A DNA stretch of 10,195 nt, taken from positions 1-10,195 of the forward strand of contig JAEERN010000215.1 of assembly GCA_016285815.1 (NCBI GenBank), given 5' to 3'. Made by a program: the position numbers and the translations under genes. Positions within the stretch are counted from its first letter, which is position 1. Each line of letters starts with the position of its first letter. Under the pieces are notes generated by a model that worked only from the letters and a program-made list of their open reading frames with translations, searched no databases and was not told where the DNA came from. Of this stretch, positions 1 through 6,077 are shown piece by piece. Source of the DNA: Clostridiales bacterium (GTDB lineage Bacteria > Bacillota > Clostridia > Oscillospirales > QAMX01).

Positions 1-305
1 TAGCCGGAGGGCGCTTTCGTGATCTTCAGGGTATAGGAACCTGCGGGGAGGAAGACGGTGAAGGAGTCTTCGACGTTTTCCAGCGTCTTTACGACGTTTC
101 CATCCGGATCCAGCACCTGAACGTTCGCTCCGGAAACAGACACGCCGGCCTCGTCGGTGACGGTCACATAGACCGGTTTCTCCGTGATCGGAGCGGTATG
201 CTCCGGCGTTCCTTCCGCTTTCGCTGTGAACAGATAGAGCGGTATCAGCGAGATCGCCGTTACCGCTGCGAATAGAAGGCCGAGAATACGGATTCGATTT
301 TTCAT
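1..305 (-). CDS. Secreted protein with Cna B-type/SpaA-like domain (partial, N-terminus)
   Basis: The reading frame opens with ATG at 305 and runs off the left edge after 101 codons, so only the N-terminus is seen. The start is set by an AAGGAG Shine-Dalgarno site 8 nt upstream. Residues 1-30 look like a signal peptide or signal anchor: basic start (MKNRIR), then a hydrophobic run of Leu, Ala, Val, Ile and Phe, ending near a TAKAEG site that could be cleaved after Ala. After a short Thr/Pro-rich linker, residues from about 45 match a Cna B-type (prealbumin-like) fold. They contain a VYVTVTDEAG strand, a VQVLDPDG strand and the characteristic closing motif LPAGSYTLKITKAPSG. In known families such domains are stalk modules of surface adhesins and pilins, sometimes with isopeptide cross-links. 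Whether this protein has an LPxTG anchor, more repeats or a catalytic domain lies outside the window. A carboxypeptidase-regulatory-like domain is the main alternative. Confidence 0.72.
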   Translation of the reverse strand, partial: MKNRIRILGLLFAAVTAISLIPLYLFTAKAEGTPEHTAPITEKPVYVTVTDEAGVSVSGANVQVLDPDGNVVKTLENVEDSFTVFLPAGSYTLKITKAPSG

Positions 306-439
306 AATGATTGCTCCTTTATCTGACCGCTGCAGAGAGCTTTTTTCGCGGCGCCCGACCGCGGGCGGGAGAAGCCGGGACCGGCACGCGCCGGCCGCGG
401 GGTTCCGGACAATGTCGATAATATATACGATAATATATA

Positions 440-468
440 AATATATAATATCTTAGCTGAATATTCAA
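440..468 (-). promoter_or_regulatory. Candidate sigma-A promoter of the Cna-B-type gene
   Basis: On the minus strand TTGAAT (468-463) is followed after exactly 17 nt by TATATT (445-440). The region is strikingly AT-rich compared with the rest of the window. Start of transcription would fall near 433, leaving a 5' leader of about 128 nt. That leader is GC-rich and holds short dyads such as CCGGC/GCCGG. The many TATA-like steps around 421-451 allow other -10 choices, so the exact hexamers are uncertain. Confidence 0.5.
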
Positions 469-842
469 GCGCAATGCAGAAACGTTCATAGATTGTTTAC
501 AACTTCCGTGCAAAAAAGTGCGCGACTTGAAAGGTGTTGTATTTGCTTGAAATATAGCGAAAACAAGGGATGATTCGCAAATAGAGTTTTGTGTTGATGG
601 TTATTGAAAAAAGTGGTTGATTGAAGGACGACGAGACACAGTTCGCCGCTTTCGGGGAAAAACCGGAACAGCGCCGGTTTATGAAGAAAGGAACAGGATT
701 TCTTTTGCGGGGGCGTTCCGGATGCGGCTGGCGTAACCATATGCGGGATTACAGGAAAACAGAGCGAATATTGAATGCGCTTCCGGTCATCCGGCGGCTC
801 TCTGTCGGCGAAAGCGCGGCTCCCGCAAGGGCGAACAGGCAG

Positions 843-879
843 AAAAACGGCACAGCCCGCGTGACCGAAGGCTATGCCG
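843..879 (-). terminator. Intrinsic terminator downstream of the ABC-F gene
   Basis: Arms 848-857 and 870-879 form a 10-bp stem with a 12-nt loop. Read on the minus strand all ten pairs hold, one as a G-U wobble, and the stem is followed by five U (from 847-843). Read on the plus strand the same position is a C-A mismatch, although a T-run also follows there. The asymmetry favours the minus strand, ending transcripts of the ABC-F gene about 110 nt after its stop codon. It may also act bidirectionally. Confidence 0.7.
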
Positions 880-991
880 TTTTCTTTTCAGAGATCTGTC
901 CGCTCTGATCCGCAGTGAACGGGGGATCGGCCGTTCGACAGCCGGGGCTGTTCGCAGGGTCTGTTCCGCGATCCCGCCCGCCGGCCCGGGT

Positions 992-2530
992 TCACGGGCA
1001 GTTCCGGTCCGATCCGCCGGCGGACAACGGGAAAAGCCCGGTCTCCCGCAGCTCGTAGACCGTGTCGCACACTTCGGCCAGGTACTTCCGGTCGTGGGAG
1101 ATGCTGACGACGGCGCCGCCGAAGTTTTTCAGCGCGCGCCGCACCACGGGGCACGAGAGCGGGCTGAAATTCCGCGTGGGCTCGTCGAGCAGGAGCACGT
1201 TCGCCCGGCAGAGGATCATGTCGAGAAATATGAGTTTCGCCTGCTGGCCGCCGCTGAGATCGCCGATTTTTCCGGTCATCTCCTCATGCGTGAACTTCAT
1301 GCTTCCCAGATAAGTCCGCGCCCGGGTCACCTCGTCCTTGCGGTAGCGCGCCGCAAGGTATTGGACGGGCGTCTGGCCGAAGTCCAGCGCGTCTGCGTAG
1401 TTCTGCGGCATATAGGCGGCGCGGATATCGCGCCTTTCCCGAAGCTCGGCCCACAGAAGGGAGAAGAGCGTCGACTTGCCGGCGCCGTTCCGGCCCGTGA
1501 TCCCGACGTGCCCGCTGCCCGTCACGCGGAGAGAGACGCCGCGGGCCAGCAGCTTTTCCCCGGCGCAGAGAGCGGGGCAGGAAAAGTCAAGGACCGTCTT
1601 GCCGGCCGGCACGGAGATATCGCCGTCGAATCGGGCCAGGATCGCTTCCTCCGTTTCCGGAAAATCGAGAAAGTTCTCTTTCTGCCGCTCGAAGCGCCTG
1701 CCCATGGAGAGCACCGAGTGCATCTTCTTTTTCAAAAGCCGCCCGCCGCCCGGGTCCGCTCTCGGGACCGTCTTCTGCTCGTGCTCGACCCGGCTGTAGA
1801 TCTGTCTCCAGCGTTCCATCTGCCGGTCGTAGTCGTCCCGCTGCTTTTTCGCCACCTGTTCCTGATGGGCGAGATCGCCGCTGCGCCGCGCGAGATATTC
1901 CCGGTAGGAGCAGCGGGCGACGGATATGCGGCACCGGGTCTTGCGGACGAGCTGTTCCATGTGGAGGATCACGTCCGCCGTATTCTCGATCAGGGTCTCG
2001 TCGTGCGAAATAAAAAGGATCGACAGCCGGCTCTCCCGGATGAAAGCCTCGAGCCACTGCAGGGCGCAGAGGTCCAGGTCGTTCGTCGGCTCGTCGAGAA
2101 GCAGGATGTCCGGCTCTTCCGTCAACAGCCGGGCCAGCCGCACCTTCACCCGTTCGCCGCCCGACAGAGAGCCCAGGGTGCGGTCTGACGCGAGCAGATC
2201 GACGGGGAGGCCGAGCCTGGCCAGCGTGTCCGTGTGGAGATAATACGCCGAGTTTGAGAAAAACGCCGCAAGCGTCCGCGCCTCGTCGGCCTTGTCCGCG
2301 AACTGAGGCAGATAGGCGACCCGTCCCTTGGGGATCACCTCGCCCGAGACCTCGCAGTACGCTTCGACCAGATCGGGCCGGCAGAGGTATTTGAGCAGCG
2401 TGGATTTCCCGTTTCCCTCTTCGCCGATGATCACGGCTTTTTCGCCGCTTTTCAGCGTGAAGGAGAGGTCCCGCGCCAGGTACCGCCCGTCTTTTTTGAG
2501 CTTTATCGTTACGTTCCTGAGTTCCAGCAA
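992..2530 (-). CDS. ABC-F family ATPase (putative ribosome protection / antibiotic resistance type)
   Basis: The product is 512 aa with two ABC ATPase domains and no membrane segment, as expected for ABC-F proteins, which act on the ribosome rather than as transporters. Domain 1 has Walker A GEEGNGKST (36-44), signature LSGGE (122-126), Walker B with LLLDEPT and catalytic Glu147, and H-loop His176. A charged two-helix linker spans about 212-285 with a short tip near 254-264 (contains PRADPGGG); in this family the linker reaches the ribosomal E/P site and its tip length affects drug relief. Domain 2 has Walker A GRNGAGKST (346-354), signature LSGGQ (425-429), Walker B LLLDEPT (446-452) and His479. 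Its D-loop reads RNFSPLS instead of the usual NHLD-like sequence. The start chosen is TTG at 2530, 7 nt after GGGAGG (2543-2538), because the protein then begins LELRNVTIK as family members do. In-frame upstream ATG codons at 2680 and 2620 would place translation through the attenuator hairpin. The structured leader supports an antibiotic-resistance role, but the drug class cannot be read from sequence. A housekeeping ABC-F is the alternative. Confidence 0.9.
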   Translation of the reverse strand: MLELRNVTIKLKKDGRYLARDLSFTLKSGEKAVIIGEEGNGKSTLLKYLCRPDLVEAYCEVSGEVIPKGRVAYLPQFADKADEARTLAAFFSNSAYYLHTDTLARLGLPVDLLASDRTLGSLSGGERVKVRLARLLTEEPDILLLDEPTNDLDLCALQWLEAFIRESRLSILFISHDETLIENTADVILHMEQLVRKTRCRISVARCSYREYLARRSGDLAHQEQVAKKQRDDYDRQMERWRQIYSRVEHEQKTVPRADPGGGRLLKKKMHSVLSMGRRFERQKENFLDFPETEEAILARFDGDISVPAGKTVLDFSCPALCAGEKLLARGVSLRVTGSGHVGITGRNGAGKSTLFSLLWAELRERRDIRAAYMPQNYADALDFGQTPVQYLAARYRKDEVTRARTYLGSMKFTHEEMTGKIGDLSGGQQAKLIFLDMILCRANVLLLDEPTRNFSPLSCPVVRRALKNFGGAVVSISHDRKYLAEVCDTVYELRETGLFPLSAGGSDRNCP

Positions 2531-2546
2531 AAAAACACCTCCCTGC

Positions 2547-2598
2547 AAAAACAGTTCCCTTTTCGACGGCAGAGCGCTGCCGCCGAAAAGGGAACCGT
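2547..2598 (-). terminator. Attenuator: leader terminator upstream of the ABC-F gene
   Basis: Arms 2595-2577 and 2572-2554 form a 19-bp hairpin with a 4-nt loop (2576-2573). On the minus strand every pair holds, one of them G-U; on the plus strand that position is an A-C mismatch, so the RNA is meant to be read leftwards. The 3' arm is followed by UGUUUUU (2553-2547), and an AAAC segment precedes the 5' arm. This is a complete intrinsic terminator, lying only about 17 nt before the TTG start and just ahead of the GGGAGG site. No gene ends upstream on this strand before the ABC-F promoter, so its natural role is premature termination within the ABC-F leader. Confidence 0.82.
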
Positions 2599-2647
2599 TT
2601 GCCGCGCAAGGGGGGCGCATACGAACAGAAAAACGGCGCGGCAAACG
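2596..2647 (-). promoter_or_regulatory. Second leader hairpin abutting the attenuator
   Basis: Minus-strand arms 2647-2636 and 2607-2596 are perfectly complementary over 12 bp (CGTTTGCCGCGC with its reverse complement) around a 28-nt loop. The stem ends exactly where the terminator stem begins, so the two could stack, and its 3' arm includes the AAAC that lies next to the terminator. It may be a pause hairpin or part of an alternative fold that controls the attenuator. The function is inferred from position and complementarity only. Confidence 0.6.
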
Positions 2648-2672
2648 ACCGAAGACCGCAAAGCGGCACAAG

Positions 2673-2755
2673 GATCCCAATTCGGGGGCAACAGGACCCG
2701 CCCGGCGCCGACCTGGCCGCCGGGACGTTCGATCGCCGTCTCGCCCGTTTGGATC
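2673..2755 (-). promoter_or_regulatory. Leader stem sequestering the uORF stop codon region
   Basis: GAUCCAA (2755-2749), which overlaps the uORF stop codon and the bases after it, can pair with UUGGGAUC (2680-2673) with one bulged G. This encloses a 7-bp GC hairpin (2724-2718 with 2707-2701). A ribosome stalled on the four-codon uORF would cover the 5' arm, giving a plausible sensing switch. The pairing is modest, and no full antiterminator partner for the terminator arm was found by eye. Confidence 0.35.
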
Positions 2756-2768
2756 ACTTGTTGGTCAT
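2754..2768 (-). CDS. Leader peptide MTNK (uORF of the ABC-F attenuator)
   Basis: Four codons, ATG ACC AAC AAG, then TGA. An AGAGGTG site (2780-2774) lies 5 nt upstream, and the ATG is about 20 nt from the predicted transcription start. Such minimal ORFs with strong ribosome binding sites occur in leaders of inducible ribosome-targeting resistance genes, where drug-stalled ribosomes shift the RNA fold. Here it sits 223 nt ahead of the ABC-F start and upstream of a strong terminator. The role is inferred; the sequence directly shows the ribosome site, start, four codons and stop. Confidence 0.6.
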   Translation of the reverse strand: MTNK

Positions 2769-2793
2769 TTCCGCACCTCTTTCCGTTTTTCTC

Positions 2794-2822
2794 ATTATAC
2801 CACGGCAAAAGGGGCCTGTCAA
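2794..2822 (-). promoter_or_regulatory. Consensus sigma-A promoter of the ABC-F gene
   Basis: Minus strand TTGACA (2822-2817), a 17-nt spacer, then TATAAT (2799-2794): both hexamers and the spacing match the consensus exactly. Transcription should begin near 2787. Such a strong promoter for a gene behind a strong terminator suggests continuous initiation with control by attenuation. The -35 box lies inside an imperfect dyad, GGGGC/GCCCC (2811-2827). Confidence 0.88.
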
Positions 2823-2852
2823 GCCCCGCTTCCGGGGGGGGGAGGACCGACG

Positions 2853-2889
2853 AAAAAAGGGCCGCCCGGCCTGACCGGGACGGCCCTTT
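2853..2889 (-). terminator. Intrinsic terminator of the glycoside-hydrolase-like gene
   Basis: Arms 2889-2881 and 2864-2856 (9 bp, AAAGGGCCG-type) continue into a 5-bp inner stem (2879-2875 with 2869-2865) across a single bulged base at 2880, with a 5-nt loop. On the minus strand it is followed by six U (2858-2853, the first three of them also pairing at the stem foot). It lies 26 nt past the stop codon at 2915 and insulates this gene from the ABC-F promoter that begins at 2822. Confidence 0.88.
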
Positions 2890-2914
2890 GGAGCGATCGC
2901 CTTGGGGCAGGGCG

Positions 2915-4852
2915 CTATTCCACGACCTCGACCACCGAGTGGATCGGAACGGCGGGCACGGTGAACGAGGCGCGCCCGTCGGCCCAGGAGAAGTCCAGCG
3001 GGGTCCCCTCCGGGTGCAGGACCAGCGCCCGCGGCCGGCGGTCGGCCCGCAGGGACAGGCGGACGGCGGTGACCGGCGGGATGTAGTCCTCGGTGGCCAC
3101 GGCGCGGCCGGCGTGACAGCCGTTGGCGTTGACCAGCTGGATCAGCAGACGGCCGTCCTTTTCCAGCGCGGTCAGCTCGACCAGCCCGGCCGCGCCGTCC
3201 AGCCGGACCAGCGGGTCGTAGAGCCGGTCCAGCACGGCGCGGACGGCGCGGCGGTGGAGGCACTGGGCGTGCTCGCCGTAGGCGCTGCCCACGTCCGTGC
3301 CGAAGGCGGCCACCAGACCGCGGCCGAAGGGGATCACCGCGGCCAGCGCCGCGCCGGGCGAGCGGGGATCGTCGGACACCCGGACGACGGTCTCGCCGTC
3401 CGAGAGGATCTCGCGGGCGTTGAGCAGCGAGCCGAAGTCCCGCCCGTTCACGGTGAAGGCGCGGGGATCCGTCCGCAGCGGGCCGACGGTGAAGGGCGCG
3501 CCGGCCTCGGCGAACAGGCGGCAGGTGTTTTCGCCGGTCAGCATCAGGCTGCCGCCGCCGGCGGCATAGTCCAGCAGCTCGGTCACGGTCTCCGGCGCGA
3601 GACCGAAATTCAGCTCCGGCACGACGAGCACCGGCCAGTCGGCGCAGCGGCCGGTCAGGTGGTGCTCGGACACCACTTCGGTGGAGTGGCCGCAGTCGCA
3701 GAACAGCGAGGTCAGGAACGCGGTGCGCTCACAGCCGGTGCGGCTGAACAGCGAGTCGGACTCCAGATGCCGGTCGTGGGTGGAGAGCAGGATCGCCGTC
3801 TGGCGGTGGGCCCGGCCGCGGAAGCACCACTCCCGGCGCGGCCGCAGGAACTCCGCCACGGGCAGCATCCGCCGGATCTGGTCCATGCGCGGGGCGCCGT
3901 CCCGGTACTGGGTGATGTAGTTCTGGAACCCGCCGCCCAGCGAGACGACCATGGCGGCCTCCTGCAGGATCTGGACGGGGTCCTTGGGGATGAAGCCGCC
4001 CTGCGGCCCCAGATCGGTGCGGAAGTTCCACGCCATCAGGTCCCAGGTGCGGTGCTGGGCGGCGATGGCCCGCCCGGCATAGCGCGCGAAGGCGACGGAG
4101 TCCCACGGGCTGAAGTCGCCCGAGAGGAAGTCCACGTCGGCCGAGACGGCCTCGGGCATGTGGTCGGAAAAGGCCCAGTTCGAGGCGATCTGGAACGTCG
4201 GACAGCGGCGGTGGAGCTCGTCCACGTACCGCCGCAGATAGCGGCGGAACAGCTCGCGGCAGAAGTCGCGGTACTCGTCGAAGTACGGGTCGCCCCGGCG
4301 GGCGGGCAGACGGCCGTTCAGAGAAACGCCGGTCTCGCGCTCGAAGGCGGCCAGGGTCTCGGGCCGGAAGTCGGCCTCGGTGGACCAGCATTCGCCGTCC
4401 ACCCAGACGCCGTCGACGCCGTAGTCCACGGCCAGCTCCGTCAGCTGGGGGATCAGCAGGTCGTCGGCATAGGTCCCGGCGGTCCATGTGGCCTTGTCGC
4501 TGGGGGTGCCGTCGGCGCGGCGCGCGGCCTGGTCGGGGTGCTCGGCGACGTATTTCTGGTCGAACACGCCGGAATAGTGCAGATACAGGGCCACGTCCTC
4601 CTCCCGGGTGACGCGCCGCCACAGGGCCAGCGGGTCGCCGGAGAACTCTGGCATGGCGTTGCCGCACCGGGTGGGATACGAGGCCCAGCCGGGGTGGCCC
4701 TTGCAGTCGATCTGGATGAAGTCCGGGCGGATCAGCCGGCAGATCTCGCGGATATCCTCCTCGCGGAGGGTCGAGCCGATGGGCGCGGGGGCGGGAGGCG
4801 AGGCGTGAAAGTCGAAGTGAAGGCCGAAAAAGCTGTCGGAGCGTCTTTTCAT
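2915..4852 (-). CDS. Glycoside hydrolase-like protein (GHL6/alpha-amylase-family-like TIM barrel with C-terminal domains)
   Basis: The product is 645 aa with no signal peptide, so it is probably cytoplasmic. It starts at ATG 4852, 8 nt after AAAGGAG (4867-4861). Residues 7-340 look like a TIM barrel of the hypothetical-glycosyl-hydrolase/alpha-L-fucosidase-like kind: opening FFGLHFDFHA, a strand DFIQIDCKGHPG (44-55), then GVDGVWVDGECW (145-156) whose Asp152 and Glu154 are candidate catalytic or binding acids. WNF (275-277), GG and NYITQY (311-316) motifs follow. Residues 350-550 resemble the glutamine-amidotransferase-like 'trimerisation' fold found after GH42-type barrels (VLVVPELN near 408-415, YAAGGGSLMLTG 429-440). 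Residues 555-645 look like a small beta-sandwich. Role by inference: hydrolysis of an oligosaccharide taken up by the cell. Substrate and linkage cannot be stated. It stands alone between its own promoter and terminator, with no sugar transporter or regulator beside it in this window. Confidence 0.8.
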   Translation of the reverse strand: MKRRSDSFFGLHFDFHASPPAPAPIGSTLREEDIREICRLIRPDFIQIDCKGHPGWASYPTRCGNAMPEFSGDPLALWRRVTREEDVALYLHYSGVFDQKYVAEHPDQAARRADGTPSDKATWTAGTYADDLLIPQLTELAVDYGVDGVWVDGECWSTEADFRPETLAAFERETGVSLNGRLPARRGDPYFDEYRDFCRELFRRYLRRYVDELHRRCPTFQIASNWAFSDHMPEAVSADVDFLSGDFSPWDSVAFARYAGRAIAAQHRTWDLMAWNFRTDLGPQGGFIPKDPVQILQEAAMVVSLGGGFQNYITQYRDGAPRMDQIRRMLPVAEFLRPRREWCFRGRAHRQTAILLSTHDRHLESDSLFSRTGCERTAFLTSLFCDCGHSTEVVSEHHLTGRCADWPVLVVPELNFGLAPETVTELLDYAAGGGSLMLTGENTCRLFAEAGAPFTVGPLRTDPRAFTVNGRDFGSLLNAREILSDGETVVRVSDDPRSPGAALAAVIPFGRGLVAAFGTDVGSAYGEHAQCLHRRAVRAVLDRLYDPLVRLDGAAGLVELTALEKDGRLLIQLVNANGCHAGRAVATEDYIPPVTAVRLSLRADRRPRALVLHPEGTPLDFSWADGRASFTVPAVPIHSVVEVVE

Positions 4853-4906
4853 GGGGCGTTCTCCTTTCGTTTTCATCGGCCGGCGCGAGGCGCGGCCTAC
4901 ACCTGT

Positions 4907-4935
4907 ATTGTAGCGAAAGCGCGGCGGAAAGTCAA
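4907..4935 (-). promoter_or_regulatory. Sigma-A promoter of the glycoside-hydrolase-like gene
   Basis: Minus strand TTGACT (4935-4930), a 17-nt spacer, and TACAAT (4912-4907), each hexamer one base from consensus. Transcription would start near 4900, giving a leader of about 48 nt. It lies back-to-back with the peptidase promoter at 4967-4995. Confidence 0.8.
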
Positions 4936-4966
4936 GACGGCCGGGCGGGAAAGCGCTGTGGGGCGG

Positions 4967-4995
4967 TTGAAAAACCGGCGGCGGTGTGGTAGAAT
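4967..4995 (+). promoter_or_regulatory. Sigma-A promoter of the metallopeptidase operon
   Basis: TTGAAA (4967-4972), a 17-nt spacer, and TAGAAT (4990-4995). Transcription would begin near 5002, only about 10 nt before the GGAGGAGGAG ribosome site, so the leader is very short. The -35 box is about 31 bp from the -35 of the divergent glycosidase promoter. Confidence 0.75.
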
Positions 4996-5075
4996 AGAGA
5001 CAGACCACATCGGAGGAGGAGATCGTTACGGAACTGTCCGAATACATCCGGGAGACGCTTCCGCGGCTCACCGCG

Positions 5076-6077
5076 GTGCCCAGCCCCAGCGGGTTCACCG
5101 CGGCGGCGGCGGAGTTCGTCGTCTCCGAGCTGTCGGCCATGGGCTACGCGCCGGAGCTGACGCGCAAGGGCTGCGTGCTGTGCTGTCTCGGCGGCGAAGG
5201 GGCGCCGCTGGTGCTGTCGGCCCACATCGACACGCTGGGGGCCATGGTGGCGGAGGTCAAGGCCAACGGCCGCCTTCGCCTGGCGCCGGTGGGCGGCCTG
5301 CGGGCGGAGAACACCGAGGCCGAGAACTTCACGGTCTATCCCCGTTTCGGCGGCGCGCCGGTCACGGGGTGCTTTCAGATCTGTGATCCGTCGGTCCACG
5401 TCAACGGCGGGTATGCCGACGTCAAGCGGGACTTTGCCAACATGGAGCTGGTGCTGGACGCGCTCACCTCGTCCCGGGAAGAGACCGAGGCGCTGGGCGT
5501 CGCAGCGGGGGACTACGCCTGTGCCGACCCGCGGACGGTGATCACGGAGACCGGCTTCATCAAGAGCCGCTTCCTGGACGACAAGCTCAGCGTCGTGCTG
5601 CTGCTGGCGCTGGCCAAAAAGTTGAAGGAAGAGCGGATCCCGCTGAAACGGCGGGTCAGTCTTTTCATCACGGTCTATGAAGAGGTGGGCCACGGCTGCG
5701 CCGCGGGCCTGCCGGAGGACGTGGAGGAGATCGTCAGCGTGGACATGGGCTGCGTCGGCGAGGGGCTGGGCTGTTCCGAGACCCAGGTCTCGATCTGCGC
5801 CAAGGACTCCAACGGCCCGTCGGACTATGCGGTCACCTCGGCGCTGATCGCGGCGGCGCGGGCGGGCGGCGTGGACTACGCCGTGGATGTCTATCCCCAC
5901 TACGGCTCCGACGCCGACGCGGCGGTGTCCGCGGGGTACGACGTGCGCCACTGCGTGGTGGGGCCGGGGGTCTACGCGTCCCACGGGTACGAGCGGACCC
6001 ATATGCGGGGCGCCGAGGCCGCCTTCGGTCTGGTGCTGGCCTACGTCCGGGCGGACGCCGGGGAGGAGAAGGCGTGA
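5076..6077 (+). CDS. M42 family metallopeptidase (aminopeptidase/endoglucanase-type)
   Basis: From the GTG at 5076 the product is 333 aa. It belongs to the M42 co-catalytic metallo-aminopeptidases (TET-like cytosolic oligomers that trim peptides). Ligands fall in family order and spacing: His50 with Asp52 (AHID), bridging Asp168 (FLDDK), general base Glu202 and ligand Glu203 (YEEVGHG), Asp223 (SVDMG) and His303 (SHGYERTH). The start is odd. GTG 5076 is the only ordinary start codon, but it has no Shine-Dalgarno site and would remove the usual N-terminal helix before PSPSG. In frame upstream, after the stop at 4995, a strong GGAGGAGGAG site (5012-5021) precedes ATC GTT ACG GAA CTG and then SEYIRETLPRLTAV, which looks like the missing helix. 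Translation probably begins at 5022-5034 on a non-standard codon, or GTT at 5025 is a changed GTG. The stop overlaps the next gene by GTGA, so the two are translationally coupled. Confidence 0.88.
   Translation: MPSPSGFTAAAAEFVVSELSAMGYAPELTRKGCVLCCLGGEGAPLVLSAHIDTLGAMVAEVKANGRLRLAPVGGLRAENTEAENFTVYPRFGGAPVTGCFQICDPSVHVNGGYADVKRDFANMELVLDALTSSREETEALGVAAGDYACADPRTVITETGFIKSRFLDDKLSVVLLLALAKKLKEERIPLKRRVSLFITVYEEVGHGCAAGLPEDVEEIVSVDMGCVGEGLGCSETQVSICAKDSNGPSDYAVTSALIAAARAGGVDYAVDVYPHYGSDADAAVSAGYDVRHCVVGPGVYASHGYERTHMRGAEAAFGLVLAYVRADAGEEKA

Larger units (their letters stand above)
306..991. other. Gene-poor intergenic stretch with AT-rich core
   Basis: No convincing gene was found here. Positions about 410-640 are AT-rich (runs of AT/TA, T and A tracts), while 640-991 returns to GC-rich sequence. 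Short open frames exist on both strands at 319-513, 486-740 and 621-908, but none has a good Shine-Dalgarno site with a normal start, recognisable motifs or plausible composition. The stretch holds the promoter of the leftmost gene and, at 843-879, the terminator of the ABC-F gene. A decayed gene or an unrecognised small RNA in 500-840 cannot be excluded. Confidence 0.5.

Noticed and set aside
658..680. Hairpin 660-666/674-680 with five T on the minus strand
   Set aside because: Only 7 bp, and no minus-strand gene is seen immediately upstream for it to terminate.
486..740. Minus-strand open frame of 84 codons
   Set aside because: No ribosome site, no recognisable motif, composition follows the AT-rich DNA.
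621..908. Plus-strand open frame of 95 codons in the left intergenic region
   Set aside because: TTG start without a ribosome site, no family features, and its 3' end runs through the terminator stem at 848-879.
2531..2680. N-terminal extension of the ABC-F protein from ATG 2680 or 2620
   Set aside because: Would translate through the attenuator hairpin and adds Cys/Arg/Pro-rich residues absent from the family; the TTG at 2530 has the ideal ribosome site and family-like N-terminus.
2626..2792. 10-nt complement between the hairpin-2 loop (CCGTTTTTCT) and AGAAAAACGG at 2783-2792, as an antiterminator
   Set aside because: Transcription should start near 2787, so only about five of the pairing bases are in the RNA.
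2888..5386. Very long plus-strand open frame antisense to the glycosidase
   Set aside because: A GC-rich mirror frame: low complexity Gly/Val/Gln/Arg sequence, crosses two promoters and a terminator, while the opposite strand has clear protein motifs.
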